Shown one piece after another: positions 1-7,731 of a stretch of 18,693 nucleotides of DNA. Origin of the DNA: Clostridium sp. UBA3947 (GTDB lineage: Bacteria; Bacillota; Clostridia; Clostridiales; Clostridiaceae). The stretch is taken from assembly GCA_002385545.1 (NCBI GenBank), contig DGDR01000224.1:37741-56433 (forward strand), written 5' to 3'. The position numbers and the translations under genes were made by a program. How positions within the stretch are numbered: the first letter of the stretch is position 1; each line of letters starts with the position of its first letter. The notes under the pieces were generated by a model. It was not told the DNA's origin. It worked only from the letters and a program-made list of their open reading frames with translations, and ran no database searches.

Positions 1-1268
1 TAGATAGGGAAGGTATAGAGCTATTGCAAAAGGAATTTAAGAGCTTTGATGGAGCCCTGTTGATAGTTTCCCATGATAGAGAGTTTTTAGATGAGGTTTG
101 CAATAGCATATTGGAGATAGAGGATGGAAAAATAAAATTATACAAGGGTAATTACTCTAAGTATAAGGAGCTAAAGGAGGCGGAAAGACAGAGAGCCTAT
201 TTTGAATATGAGGAATATACTAAGGAAAAGGAAAGGCTAGAGCAGGTTGTTTATGAAGTTAAGGAAAAGGTAAGAACTATGAAAAAGGCTCCCTCCAGAA
301 TGGGAAACTCTGAGGCAAGACTTCATAAGATGGGCAACCAGAAGGCTAAGGCTAATTTGGATAGGGCTGTAAAAAATATTAGGGCTAGAATTGAGAAAAT
401 GGAGGTTAAGGAAAGGCCTAAGGAGCTTCCAAAGGTTAATATGGATTTAGCAAGCCAAGGCAAGCTCCATTGTAGGATTATCCTAAGTGGAGAGAAAATT
501 ACTAAGGCCTTTGGCAAAAAGGCAATTTTTGAAAATGCTGAATTTAAAATTATCAATGGGAGCAAAACCGCTTTAATAGGACCTAACGGTTGTGGAAAAA
601 CAACTTTAATTAATATGATGGTTAAGGGCCATGACAATATAAGGGCAGCTAAGGGTGTAAAGATTGGCTACTTTACCCAAAATCTAAATATGTTAGATGA
701 AAATAAAAGCCTACTGGAAAATGTTATGGAAAGCAGTATTCAAAGTGAAACCTTTGTTAGGACCCTCTTGGCTAGATTATTATTTAAGAGGGAGGATTTA
801 AGCAAAAAGGTAGAGCTCCTTAGTGGCGGTGAAAGAGTAAAGGGAGCCTTAGCTAAAATTATGGTTAGTGATTTCAATATGTTGATTCTAGATGAGCCAA
901 CCAATTATTTAGACATTTATTCCTTAGAAGCGGTTGAAGAGGCTTTAAGGGAATATAGAAACACCATTTTATTTGTTTCACATGACAGAAAATTTGTAAA
1001 GAACCTAGCAGATCATATATTAGAAATTGAAAATAAGAAGATAAACTTTTTCCAAGGGACCTTAGAAGAATATTTAGAAAAAAAGCAGCAGTCAGAAAAG
1101 CCTCAAAAGGAAGAGCTAAATGAGGCTGAAATTATGGTTCTAAAAAATAGGATGGCAGAAATATTAGGTCGTCTAAGTATGCCTTCCAAGAAGGATGATG
1201 TGGAGGCCTTGGATTTGGAGTATAAGGAAATATTGGCTAAGCTAAAAGCCTTAAATAAGAATTGGTAG
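1..1268 (+). CDS. ABC-F ATPase, antibiotic-resistance (Vga/VmlR/CplR-like) type, 5' end outside window
   Basis: Partial gene: the frame is already open at base 3 and ends at TAG 1266-1268, so the first ATPase domain is mostly missing. Residues below count from the TTG at 24. What remains of domain 1 is its switch region (VSHDRE, about 15-20). An inter-domain linker of roughly 80 residues follows (about 55-135), highly charged and helical, with a KAPSRMGNSEARLHKMG segment. The second ATPase domain is complete: Walker A GPNGCGKT 186-193, signature LSGGE 266-270, Walker B MLILDE 286-291, and SHDRK. A helical tail of about 60 residues ends the protein. There are no membrane segments. ABC-F proteins bind the ribosomal E site; the long linker and C-terminal extension resemble Vga, VmlR and clostridial CplR proteins, which protect ribosomes from lincosamides, pleuromutilins and streptogramin A. 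The ABC-F call is firm. The resistance role is inferred, and a housekeeping translation factor is the alternative. Confidence 0.88.
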   Translation, partial: DREGIELLQKEFKSFDGALLIVSHDREFLDEVCNSILEIEDGKIKLYKGNYSKYKELKEAERQRAYFEYEEYTKEKERLEQVVYEVKEKVRTMKKAPSRMGNSEARLHKMGNQKAKANLDRAVKNIRARIEKMEVKERPKELPKVNMDLASQGKLHCRIILSGEKITKAFGKKAIFENAEFKIINGSKTALIGPNGCGKTTLINMMVKGHDNIRAAKGVKIGYFTQNLNMLDENKSLLENVMESSIQSETFVRTLLARLLFKREDLSKKVELLSGGERVKGALAKIMVSDFNMLILDEPTNYLDIYSLEAVEEALREYRNTILFVSHDRKFVKNLADHILEIENKKINFFQGTLEEYLEKKQQSEKPQKEELNEAEIMVLKNRMAEILGRLSMPSKKDDVEALDLEYKEILAKLKALNKNW

Positions 1269-1271
1269 ATG

Positions 1272-1315
1272 AAGTTGTTGCTTAACCAACAAAGCTGTTG
1301 CATGAGCAACAGCCT
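1272..1315. repeat. Hairpin repeat, copy A (pairs with 2691-2734)
   Basis: This 44-bp segment aligns without gaps to 2691-2734. The shared blocks TTGC, AACCAACA and GCAACAGCCT have identical spacing, and 32 of 44 positions match by hand count. Both copies lie between convergent genes, so this looks like a dispersed family of hairpin terminators rather than chance similarity of two stems. Confidence 0.6.
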
Positions 1316-1320
1316 TTTTT
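1294..1320 (+). terminator. Rho-independent terminator of the ABC-F gene
   Basis: A perfect 8-bp stem (GCTGTTGC 1294-1301 with GCAACAGC 1306-1313) closes a 4-nt loop and is followed directly by CTTTTTTG. It lies 26 bp after the ABC-F stop codon. A second small hairpin (TTGTTG 1275-1280 with CAACAA 1287-1292) precedes it. Read from the other strand, it could also stop transcripts leaving the TetR gene. Confidence 0.85.
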
Positions 1321-1425
1321 GTTTTATAAAATTACACTATCAAACAATGCTTTAGGTATCTCAAGAAGATCAATATTAGAATATTGTCCTATCAATAAAA
1401 AAGAAGACACTGATATGGAAGACTA

Positions 1426-2079
1426 TTAATCTTTAAAGTTTTGGTCTGCTTGGAGTACATTATTACTTATTCCCAGCAGTAGTATTTTAAAATGTTGAAT
1501 TGCTTGTTCCTTAAGATCCATATTTGGATAAAGAATACACCACTGAAACACTAACCCTCTATAGGCAGTTACAAAATGCTTAGCCAGTTCCTCTGGGGAG
1601 AAATCTGGACGAAAGGCACCTTCGTTTATTCCTTTCTCTATCAGATTCTCAAACATTATATATAATTCTCTGTTGTAGTCTATGACTGCATTTGTTTTAC
1701 CATCTTTGGCTAAGCTTGCCCTATATAAATTTCTCATTTTTTCATATCCAATAGCTTCAGTTAACACATCTGCAATTTTTCCTATAAAAGCAAGGAAAAC
1801 CTCAGAAATTGGCATATCTGGTGGAAGGGAGTTTAAGTATTCCTGGTAATCTGTATCAATCTTTTTTACATGGTCATTAATTAGAAAAGCAATTATCTCG
1901 TCTTTGGACTTAAAATGCACATAAAAACTGCCCTTTGCCACCTTCGCAAGCTTGACGATGTCATCAACATTAAACTCATCAGAGCCCTTCAAGTTAAAAA
2001 GATATTCAGCACTCTCATAAATTTTTTTTCTGGTTTCTAAAGCCTTCTTTTGTCTATTAGTTAGATATTTTTTATCCAT
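1426..2079 (-). CDS. TetR-family transcriptional regulator
   Basis: 217 residues, the usual TetR length. The N-terminal DNA-binding domain covers about residues 12-60, with the family's recognition-helix pattern KGSFYVHFKSKDEI following a helix-turn-helix that contains VDDIVKLAKVAKG. The all-helical remainder would form the ligand-binding and dimerisation domain; its ligand cannot be read from sequence. The start at 2077-2079 is supported by AGGAG about 10 bp upstream. It is divergent from the broken lipoprotein gene at 2244 and convergent with the ABC-F gene. The 165-bp divergent spacer holds CACCAATA twice in the same orientation (2124-2131 and 2167-2174), a possible but unproven operator. 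Such regulators usually repress an adjacent efflux or membrane gene, and the original target here may have been the decayed neighbour. Confidence 0.9.
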   Translation of the reverse strand: MDKKYLTNRQKKALETRKKIYESAEYLFNLKGSDEFNVDDIVKLAKVAKGSFYVHFKSKDEIIAFLINDHVKKIDTDYQEYLNSLPPDMPISEVFLAFIGKIADVLTEAIGYEKMRNLYRASLAKDGKTNAVIDYNRELYIMFENLIEKGINEGAFRPDFSPEELAKHFVTAYRGLVFQWCILYPNMDLKEQAIQHFKILLLGISNNVLQADQNFKD

Positions 2080-2182
2080 TGTTAAATACTCCTCTTGTAT
2101 TTATCGAAAAATGCAATATAATTCACCAATAGTCTTATTTATTTTATCTATAAAGGGAGAATTATGCACCAATATTAGCTAC

Positions 2183-2211
2183 TTGAATTATATTCTAGTA
2201 CATAACATAAT
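2183..2211 (+). promoter_or_regulatory. Sigma-A-like promoter upstream of the broken lipoprotein gene
   Basis: TTGAAT (2183-2188) and CATAAT (2206-2211) are separated by 17 bp and lie 32 bp upstream of the ATG at 2244. One CACCAATA motif (2167-2174) ends 8 bp before the -35, where a regulator such as the divergent TetR protein could act. Confidence 0.4.
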
Positions 2212-2243
2212 GCAAATCCATATTTTGAATGGAGCTTAATTTT

Positions 2244-2656
2244 ATGCTTTCTAAAGCTGTAAAAAAGAAGACTAGCAGTGCTTTGCTTATGGTGCTACTT
2301 CTCTCTTTGATCTTAGCTGCTGGCTGCAACAAGTCAGAGGATAGCACTAACATATCCTTAAAGGGCTGGTTGTACATAATGATAACGTAGAGTTTGGCAA
2401 GCCTTGAAGCTCCTATAAAGTAAGTGGAAAAACTCCTAAGCAGATTAAGGCAGATATGCAGCAACTTGTAGATAGAAATTATGGAGGCTTTGGAGATTGG
2501 GAACATCTAGACTATGATTATGTTGGAGCCATGACACATGAGCACAATCATAAAGTAGATGCATGGAATTTGTCAGCAGAGGCTGATCATGCAATGATTA
2601 TGGCTTCCCGTATGGTATATGCTGTAGATTACGGCTATGAGCATTTAAAAAAATAA
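2244..2656 (+). pseudogene. Degraded small lipoprotein gene
   Basis: The gene starts at ATG 2244 with GGAG 9 bp upstream. It encodes a clear lipoprotein signal peptide: a KKK-rich N-terminus, a hydrophobic core (LLMVLLLSLIL) and lipobox LAAGC near residue 28. This frame stops at TAG 2388-2390. A second frame, open from 2351, carries GLVVHNDNVEFGKP, meets TGA at 2405-2407, and stays open to the stop at 2656. The tail is protein-like and rich in Asp, His and Tyr (for example GAMTHEHNHKVDAW). One frameshift between about 2351 and 2390 plus one nonsense codon would explain the pattern, giving an original product of about 136 residues. I do not recognise the family. The tail alone (ATG 2456) has no evident ribosome binding site. 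It may once have been controlled by the divergent TetR gene. Confidence 0.6.
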
Positions 2657-2690
2657 ATAAAATTAGGGGAAAGATATCAAAGAGAAAGGA

Positions 2691-2734
2691 AGGCTGTTGC
2701 CCAACCAACAGATTTGTCAATTGGGCAACAGCCT
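2691..2734 (-). terminator. Probable bidirectional terminator after the S1-domain gene; hairpin repeat copy B
   Basis: A perfect 14-bp inverted repeat (AGGCTGTTGCCCAA 2691-2704 with TTGGGCAACAGCCT 2721-2734) lies 10 bp beyond the stop of the minus-strand S1 gene. It also follows the plus-strand lipoprotein remnant. The T-rich tract is weak on both sides (TCCTTTCTCTTT on the minus strand). The left arm can alternatively fold on itself (CTGTTG with CAACAG). It is homologous to 1272-1315. Confidence 0.65.
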
Positions 2735-2744
2735 CATTTACAAA

Positions 2745-3905
2745 TTAATCAAGTTTTAAGCCCTTAAGCTTATCGCCAAGTAAGTCCGCTAAGGTTGCTC
2801 CTGTATCCTGAGAATTATATTTGGAGTAATCCTCCTGTGGCTTAGCAATGGCATCCTTTATGCTGAGGGATATTTTTGATTTATTATTATCTATATCTAA
2901 TATCTTAACCTTTACAGTGTCTCCAACCTTTAATACATCTGAAGGTTTTGTAATTCTTTCCTCTGATATTTCAGATATGTGCACAAGTCCCTCTATACCA
3001 GGTTCTAATTCAACGAAGACACCAAAGTCTACCACACGGACAACCTTACCTTCTACTATGCTTCCTATAGCAAATTTCTCTGTTACAGTGTTCCAAGGAT
3101 TTTCATCCTTATCCTTTAGGGCAAGAGAAATTCTATTGTTGGCCTTGTCAAAGTCTATTACATATACTTCAACGGTGTCGCCAACGGATACTACATCTGC
3201 AGGATTAACAATTCTTCTCCAAGATAAATCATTATTATGTATAAGTCCTTCTACACCACCTAGATCTACGAAGGCTCCAAAGCGGGCCAGTCTTGTAACC
3301 TTACCAGTTCTCTTTTCACCCTTCTTAAGAGAAGCCCAAAGCTTAGTCTTCTTTTCCTCTGCTTCCTTAAGCTCAACTTCCTTTCTGGATAGGATTATCT
3401 TCTTCTTATCTTTATCCAATTCTGCAATAGCAACCTCCATAGTCTTTCCAACTAGGCTGTTTAAATCCTCTATGCGATGAAGGGATGCCATTGATGCTGG
3501 CATAAAGGCTCTAACACCTTTTATGTCTGCAGTTACACCACCCTTAACTACTGCATTTATTGTTACATTTATAGTCTTATTTTCATTTTTAAGCTCTTCT
3601 AGTTCGTCCCAAAGGTGAATAGCATCTGCTCGTTTTTTTGACAAAGCTACATTGCCTTCTCCGTCATTAACCTCTAAAACGTAAACTAATATTTCATCAT
3701 CAACCTTAACTATATCCTTTGGATTAACCTTTGGATCTGATGAAAGTTCTTCTTTTGAAATAATACCATCTGTCATATAACCTATATTAACAAGGACCTC
3801 GTCCTCTTTAACAGACAGAACCTTACCTTTCAATATATCTCCAGGATGAATAACCTTTAAAGAATTATCCAATTCCTGCATTAAATCCTGCATACTGTTT
3901 TCCAT
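2745..3905 (-). CDS. rpsA: S1 RNA-binding domain protein, ribosomal protein S1 homologue
   Basis: 386 residues with four S1 (OB-fold) RNA-binding repeats at about 20-92, 105-174, 194-265 and 279-351. Repeats 3 and 4 carry the canonical pattern (RFGAFVDLGGVEGLIHNNDLS; DFGVFVELEPGIEGLVHISEIS) and best match RNA-binding S1 domains. Four repeats fit the shorter Gram-positive S1/YpfD type rather than the six-repeat proteobacterial S1. The start was placed at ATG 3903-3905 because AAGGAG (3915-3920) sits 9 bp upstream; an ATG six codons earlier overlaps that ribosome binding site and is unlikely. In many clostridia an S1 domain protein is fused to IspH, but here it stands alone. It probably binds mRNA and supports translation initiation, or acts as a general RNA-binding factor. 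It is monocistronic, with its own promoter and terminator. Confidence 0.9.
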   Translation of the reverse strand: MENSMQDLMQELDNSLKVIHPGDILKGKVLSVKEDEVLVNIGYMTDGIISKEELSSDPKVNPKDIVKVDDEILVYVLEVNDGEGNVALSKKRADAIHLWDELEELKNENKTINVTINAVVKGGVTADIKGVRAFMPASMASLHRIEDLNSLVGKTMEVAIAELDKDKKKIILSRKEVELKEAEEKKTKLWASLKKGEKRTGKVTRLARFGAFVDLGGVEGLIHNNDLSWRRIVNPADVVSVGDTVEVYVIDFDKANNRISLALKDKDENPWNTVTEKFAIGSIVEGKVVRVVDFGVFVELEPGIEGLVHISEISEERITKPSDVLKVGDTVKVKILDIDNNKSKISLSIKDAIAKPQEDYSKYNSQDTGATLADLLGDKLKGLKLD

Positions 3906-3946
3906 GTTCAATCTCTCCTTCATAGTAAAAAATACATCATAAGTAT

Positions 3947-3975
3947 ATTATATCAAATTGATTGGGATAAAATAA
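3947..3975 (-). promoter_or_regulatory. Probable promoter of the S1-domain gene
   Basis: On the minus strand a perfect TATAAT (3947-3952) lies about 40 bp upstream of the chosen start codon. The -35 at 17-bp spacing is poor (TTATTT, 3970-3975). The -35 overlaps a GCAAAAGGGTTA sequence (3973-3984) whose core also appears at 18292-18302 and, in part, at 15371-15379. Confidence 0.45.
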
Positions 3976-4034
3976 CCCTTTTGCAGGGAATAAATGTTTT
4001 AGATAAAAATGTATGCCAAATTTTTACTTTATAC

Positions 4035-4063
4035 TTGATAATTTTACCAACATTTGGTATATT
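4035..4063 (+). promoter_or_regulatory. Promoter of the polysaccharide operon with palindromic spacer
   Basis: TTGATA (4035-4040) and TATATT (4058-4063) are spaced by 17 bp. The spacer and the start of the -10 contain the inverted repeat TACCAA-CAT-TTGGTA (4045-4059), placed where a bound repressor would block RNA polymerase. A second perfect TATAAT lies at 4106-4111 but lacks a good -35. The leader of about 160 nt includes a 7-bp hairpin (AATGCCC 4109-4115 with GGGCATT 4143-4149) without a U-run, so it is not a terminator as seen. Confidence 0.55.
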
Positions 4064-4228
4064 TAGTAATATATATAATCGTTTCTTTTGGGCTTATTAT
4101 AGTATTATAATGCCCCGAAACATCTTTGTAAACCGCTAAATTGGGCATTTAATCGACATTGATAAAGCTTATGAAAGAAGGAGAAATTTACAGCTAAATG
4201 TAGGGAAAAACAGGTAGGAGGATTAAAA

Positions 4229-5182
4229 ATGAGGGTACTAGTAACTGGAGGCTGTGGGTTTATTGGGTCAAGTATTGTAGATGAACTTTTGAAGAAAGGC
4301 CATGATGTGACAGTTATTGATAATTTAAGCAGTGGTAGTAGAGAAAATCTCGATCCAAGAGCACATTTATTTGTGGCGGACATAAGATCTCCAGAGATAG
4401 ATGAAATTTTTAGAATAACAAGGCCACAAATAGTATATCATCAGGCTGCTCAAGTAGATGTTCAAACCTCGATAAACCAGCCAGAATTCGATGCTGATGT
4501 CAACATAATAGGAACCTTAAGGGTTCTAAATTGCTGTAAAAATTATGCTGTCAGGAAAATAATATTTGCTTCTTCTGCTGCTGTTTATGGACAACCTCAA
4601 CATTTAAGCATTAACGAGCTCCACACTATAGAGCCTATATCCTTCTATGGAATCTCAAAGTATACAGTAGAGAAGTATATTGAAAGCTTTTGCCCTATGC
4701 ACAATATAGAATATACCATTTTAAGATATGCCAATGTGTATGGTGAAAGGCAGGGTTCCAAAGGAGAAGGTGGCGTTGTATCAATATTCTTGAAGAATAT
4801 GCTTACCAATAAAGACATAAACATTTATGGTGATGGAGAGCAAACACGGGACTTTATATATGTAAGAGATGTAGCAAAGGCAAATATTGCAGTGCTTCAC
4901 AATGGAAATGGCCAAGTATTTAATATAGGTACCAATACCTCTGCTTCTATAAATCAGTTGTACAAGTTTATGAAGACTTACACCAATTATCAAAAGCAGC
5001 CTATATATTGTCCTAGGAGACAGGGGGATATTGAACATAGCTACTTGGATAATTCAAAGGCCATGACCCTATTAAATTGGCAACCAGAGTATACCCTTGA
5101 AGAAGGACTGAAGGAAACAATAATAAATTATGTTGGAGGAAGCCAGTACTATGCATGCTGTACAGCGGACGAAGAAAAGTAA
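4229..5182 (+). CDS. NAD-dependent sugar epimerase, GalE/UDP-glucose 4-epimerase family
   Basis: 317 residues of the extended short-chain dehydrogenase family. The Rossmann nucleotide motif GGCGFIG is at 7-13, the catalytic Ser region SSAAVYG at about 115-121, and the catalytic pair YGISK gives Tyr140 and Lys144. The C-terminal half has the sugar-nucleotide substrate region (RYANVYGERQ; YGDGEQTRDFIYVRDVA). The length matches bacterial UDP-glucose or UDP-GlcNAc 4-epimerases. GGAGG of GTAGGAGG is 8 bp before ATG 4229. As the first gene of the polysaccharide operon, it most likely supplies a UDP-hexose epimer such as UDP-Gal or UDP-GalNAc in the cytosol; the exact sugar cannot be set from sequence. 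Its last 32 bases overlap the next gene, suggesting translational coupling. A dehydratase of the same fold is the less likely alternative. Confidence 0.88.
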   Translation: MRVLVTGGCGFIGSSIVDELLKKGHDVTVIDNLSSGSRENLDPRAHLFVADIRSPEIDEIFRITRPQIVYHQAAQVDVQTSINQPEFDADVNIIGTLRVLNCCKNYAVRKIIFASSAAVYGQPQHLSINELHTIEPISFYGISKYTVEKYIESFCPMHNIEYTILRYANVYGERQGSKGEGGVVSIFLKNMLTNKDINIYGDGEQTRDFIYVRDVAKANIAVLHNGNGQVFNIGTNTSASINQLYKFMKTYTNYQKQPIYCPRRQGDIEHSYLDNSKAMTLLNWQPEYTLEEGLKETIINYVGGSQYYACCTADEEK

Positions 5183-7667
5183 GAGCTCCTCTGCAGGTTT
5201 ACCAGTAAAGATTTTATTTGGAGTAACCTTGTCAGAATTGGGAGGTGCGCAAAGAGTAGTATTTGATCTTATTTCATCCTTACCTCAGGAGCAATATGAT
5301 ATTACTCTTGTAACCTCTCCTGGTGGACAACTGATTCACTGGATAGAAGAGCTAAATAAGAAAAGAAAAAGGGAAATTAAAATTATTCAGCTTTCTTCCA
5401 TAAAGAGAGAGCTATCTCCCTATTATGATATTAAGGCTGTAAAGGAACTTTATAAAATTATAAAAAAAGAGAAATATGACATAGTCCACTTTCATAGCTC
5501 AAAGATGGGTATATTGGGGAGAGTTGCAGCCTATCTTGCAGGAATAAAGAATATTTACTTTACCGTTCATGGTTGGGGCATAAACGATAATATGAGCAAG
5601 GTTAAAAAATTTATACTTGGTGCTGCGGAAAGATTTGCTGGCAGGTTAAGTACCAAGGTAATATGCGTTTCTCAGCAGGATAGGGAAAAGGGCATAAGAA
5701 ATGGTTGGATAAAGGAAGCTAATAGCTGTGTTATCCATAATGGTGTTGAACCAATTACATATAATAAAGGAAGATTAAAGGAAGAATTGGGCCTTAGGGG
5801 GGATGTACCTATCGTTGGTATGGTAGCTAGGTTGAAGGAACCTAAGGATCCAATGTTTACTATAGAGGTAATCAATGAACTAAGGAAAAGGGGAAAAAAC
5901 TGCAAACTGGTTATCATAGGGGATGGTCCCTTGAAGGAAGATTGCCAGTCCTTAATAGAAAAGTATCAGCTACAGGAATGGGTTACCTTGTTAGGTAGTA
6001 GGGAGGAGGCTAGAAGTCTACTGCCAGATATGCAGGTTTTCACCCTTTTCAGCAAGTGGGAAGGCCTTCCTATATGTATACTAGAAGCCATGGCAGAAGG
6101 CCTGCCAGTGGTGGCTAGCAAGATGGGAGGTATACCAGAATTAATAGAAGTAGGAGTGAATGGATATTTACTAAGCAAGAAAGATGTTATTGAAGCAGCA
6201 GATTACATAGAAGAATTGCTCTCTAACAACAGTCTTCGTGAAACTATGGGAGCAAGAGGAAAGGAAATATATGCTTCAAGGTTTACTAAGGACAGGATGG
6301 TAGAAGATTATCATGCTTTATATATGATGAGCTACGGCTTAAAGGAGGAAGGTTCTAAGGAGGCCCTTTCAGAAGCTGCAGCAGCCTTACAGCAGGAAAG
6401 AGGTAAGGTTATTGCTTCAAAAAAGAACTTCTCTTGGCTGCTAGTAGGCAATGTGTTTAATGCTGGATCTAGAGGAGCCTTGCTTGTAATATTAGCTAAG
6501 CTAGGAATGCCTGCAGATGTAGGTGTTTTCTCTACGGCCTTATCTATTAACACGCCAATTTTCATGCTGGCAGATTTGGATCTTAGAACAATCCTGGCTA
6601 CGGATTCTAAAAATCAATATAGTTTTTCTGACTATGCAACTTTAAGGATACATACTTGTTTGTTTTCTGTCGGTATATCCTTTCTTGTAGCCTTAATATT
6701 GACGGTGTTTTTCAAGTTGTCTATTACAAGTGCCTTAGTAATAGTTGTAATGGCAGTGGCTAAGTCACTAGAAGCACTAAGTGACTTGATATTGGGGCTA
6801 CTGCAAAAAAATAGGTGTATGGATAAGATAGGCAAATCTTTGATTATAAAGGCTCTTTTGTCTTGTTCAATGATGGCGGTAATATTTTATTTTACTAAAA
6901 GTGTAATTTTCTCCACCATTGGACTTGCTTTGTCTTGGGCCACTGTATTAGTGCTTTATGATGTTTGTAATGCAAGGATTCTTTTTAAGGAGAAGCTGTC
7001 TATTAATTATAAGGCAGTAAAAGGACTTCTAAAAACAAGTCTTCCAATGGGTCTTGTTTTAATGATTTGGTCCTTGAATTTAAATGTACCAAACTATTTT
7101 ATTAGAGGCTACTTAGGTGAAGAGGAATTAGGGTATTTTTCCTCTATGTTTCATCTTGTAATTGCCAGTGATATTATTGTAAATTCCCTAATGCAAGCAG
7201 AGCTTCCAACCTTAGCGGGCTACTATTGGGAAGGGCGAAGGAAGAGCTTTTTTAAAACCTTAAAGAATTTAGTTCATATAGCCTGCTTTTTAGGTGCTGT
7301 CGGCGTATTTGTAAGCTCCTGCTGCGGAAAGAATATTTTAGCTATATTGTTTAGGGAGGATTATGCCGCTAGGTCTAGGATTTTTACCCTATTAATGCTT
7401 GCCTATGCAGTGCAATACTTAAATATTTGTTTAAACAATAGCATTACTGCTGCAAGACTACTTAAGGTACAGCCATACATATACATTGTGGCATTAGGAG
7501 GAAACGTCCTTGCCAATGTGGTGCTTGTACCTAGATATGGCCTCTATGGAGCGGCCTATGCTGTAATTATATCTGCAATTATGCAGCTTATAGGTAATGG
7601 AGCTATTAATTACAGCTTATATAATAACTTCACAAGGAGACCAAAGGATTTTAATAATCTGATGTAG
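5151..7667 (+). CDS. Fusion: GT4-family glycosyltransferase and Wzx-like polysaccharide flippase
   Basis: 838 residues from ATG 5151, chosen because GGAGGA (5135-5140) is 10 bp upstream; an ATG at 5130 would place that site inside the gene. Residues about 18-390 form a GT-B glycosyltransferase: GGAQ nucleotide-side loop, HFHSSKMG, HNGV, and an E-x7-E motif (EGLPICILE, Glu304 and Glu312) of retaining GT4 enzymes. A charged Ala/Glu-rich linker (about 395-422) leads to a polytopic part (about 424-838) with roughly twelve hydrophobic segments, resembling Wzx/RfbX flippases of the MATE-like superfamily. The sequence reads through without a stop, so these are fused, whereas they are normally separate genes. 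The product probably adds a sugar to undecaprenyl-linked glycan at the inner membrane face and flips it. The flippase half has no hallmark catalytic motif, so that call rests on topology and context. Confidence 0.87.
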   Translation: MHAVQRTKKSKSSSAGLPVKILFGVTLSELGGAQRVVFDLISSLPQEQYDITLVTSPGGQLIHWIEELNKKRKREIKIIQLSSIKRELSPYYDIKAVKELYKIIKKEKYDIVHFHSSKMGILGRVAAYLAGIKNIYFTVHGWGINDNMSKVKKFILGAAERFAGRLSTKVICVSQQDREKGIRNGWIKEANSCVIHNGVEPITYNKGRLKEELGLRGDVPIVGMVARLKEPKDPMFTIEVINELRKRGKNCKLVIIGDGPLKEDCQSLIEKYQLQEWVTLLGSREEARSLLPDMQVFTLFSKWEGLPICILEAMAEGLPVVASKMGGIPELIEVGVNGYLLSKKDVIEAADYIEELLSNNSLRETMGARGKEIYASRFTKDRMVEDYHALYMMSYGLKEEGSKEALSEAAAALQQERGKVIASKKNFSWLLVGNVFNAGSRGALLVILAKLGMPADVGVFSTALSINTPIFMLADLDLRTILATDSKNQYSFSDYATLRIHTCLFSVGISFLVALILTVFFKLSITSALVIVVMAVAKSLEALSDLILGLLQKNRCMDKIGKSLIIKALLSCSMMAVIFYFTKSVIFSTIGLALSWATVLVLYDVCNARILFKEKLSINYKAVKGLLKTSLPMGLVLMIWSLNLNVPNYFIRGYLGEEELGYFSSMFHLVIASDIIVNSLMQAELPTLAGYYWEGRRKSFFKTLKNLVHIACFLGAVGVFVSSCCGKNILAILFREDYAARSRIFTLLMLAYAVQYLNICLNNSITAARLLKVQPYIYIVALGGNVLANVVLVPRYGLYGAAYAVIISAIMQLIGNGAINYSLYNNFTRRPKDFNNLM

Positions 7668-7731
7668 CGTTCCCTTTAAAATACGTGGCTAAAATTCAAC
7701 ATTTAATGAGTTTGTTACAGGGTGGTATGAT

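Noticed and set aside
2848..3480. Open frame of 210 codons on the plus strand opposite the S1-domain gene
   Set aside because: It is an antisense shadow of a clear four-domain protein, Ser/Thr-rich and low in complexity, with no ribosome binding site.
3972..3984. 13-bp match TGCAAAAGGGTTA between the S1 promoter and the right direct repeat as an insertion footprint
   Set aside because: Several matches of this length are expected by chance in AT-rich DNA of this size on both strands, and orientation and context differ.
4171..4197. Eight-codon leader peptide upstream of the epimerase gene
   Set aside because: It has no ribosome binding site and no regulatory amino-acid run, and lies in a leader without a terminator.
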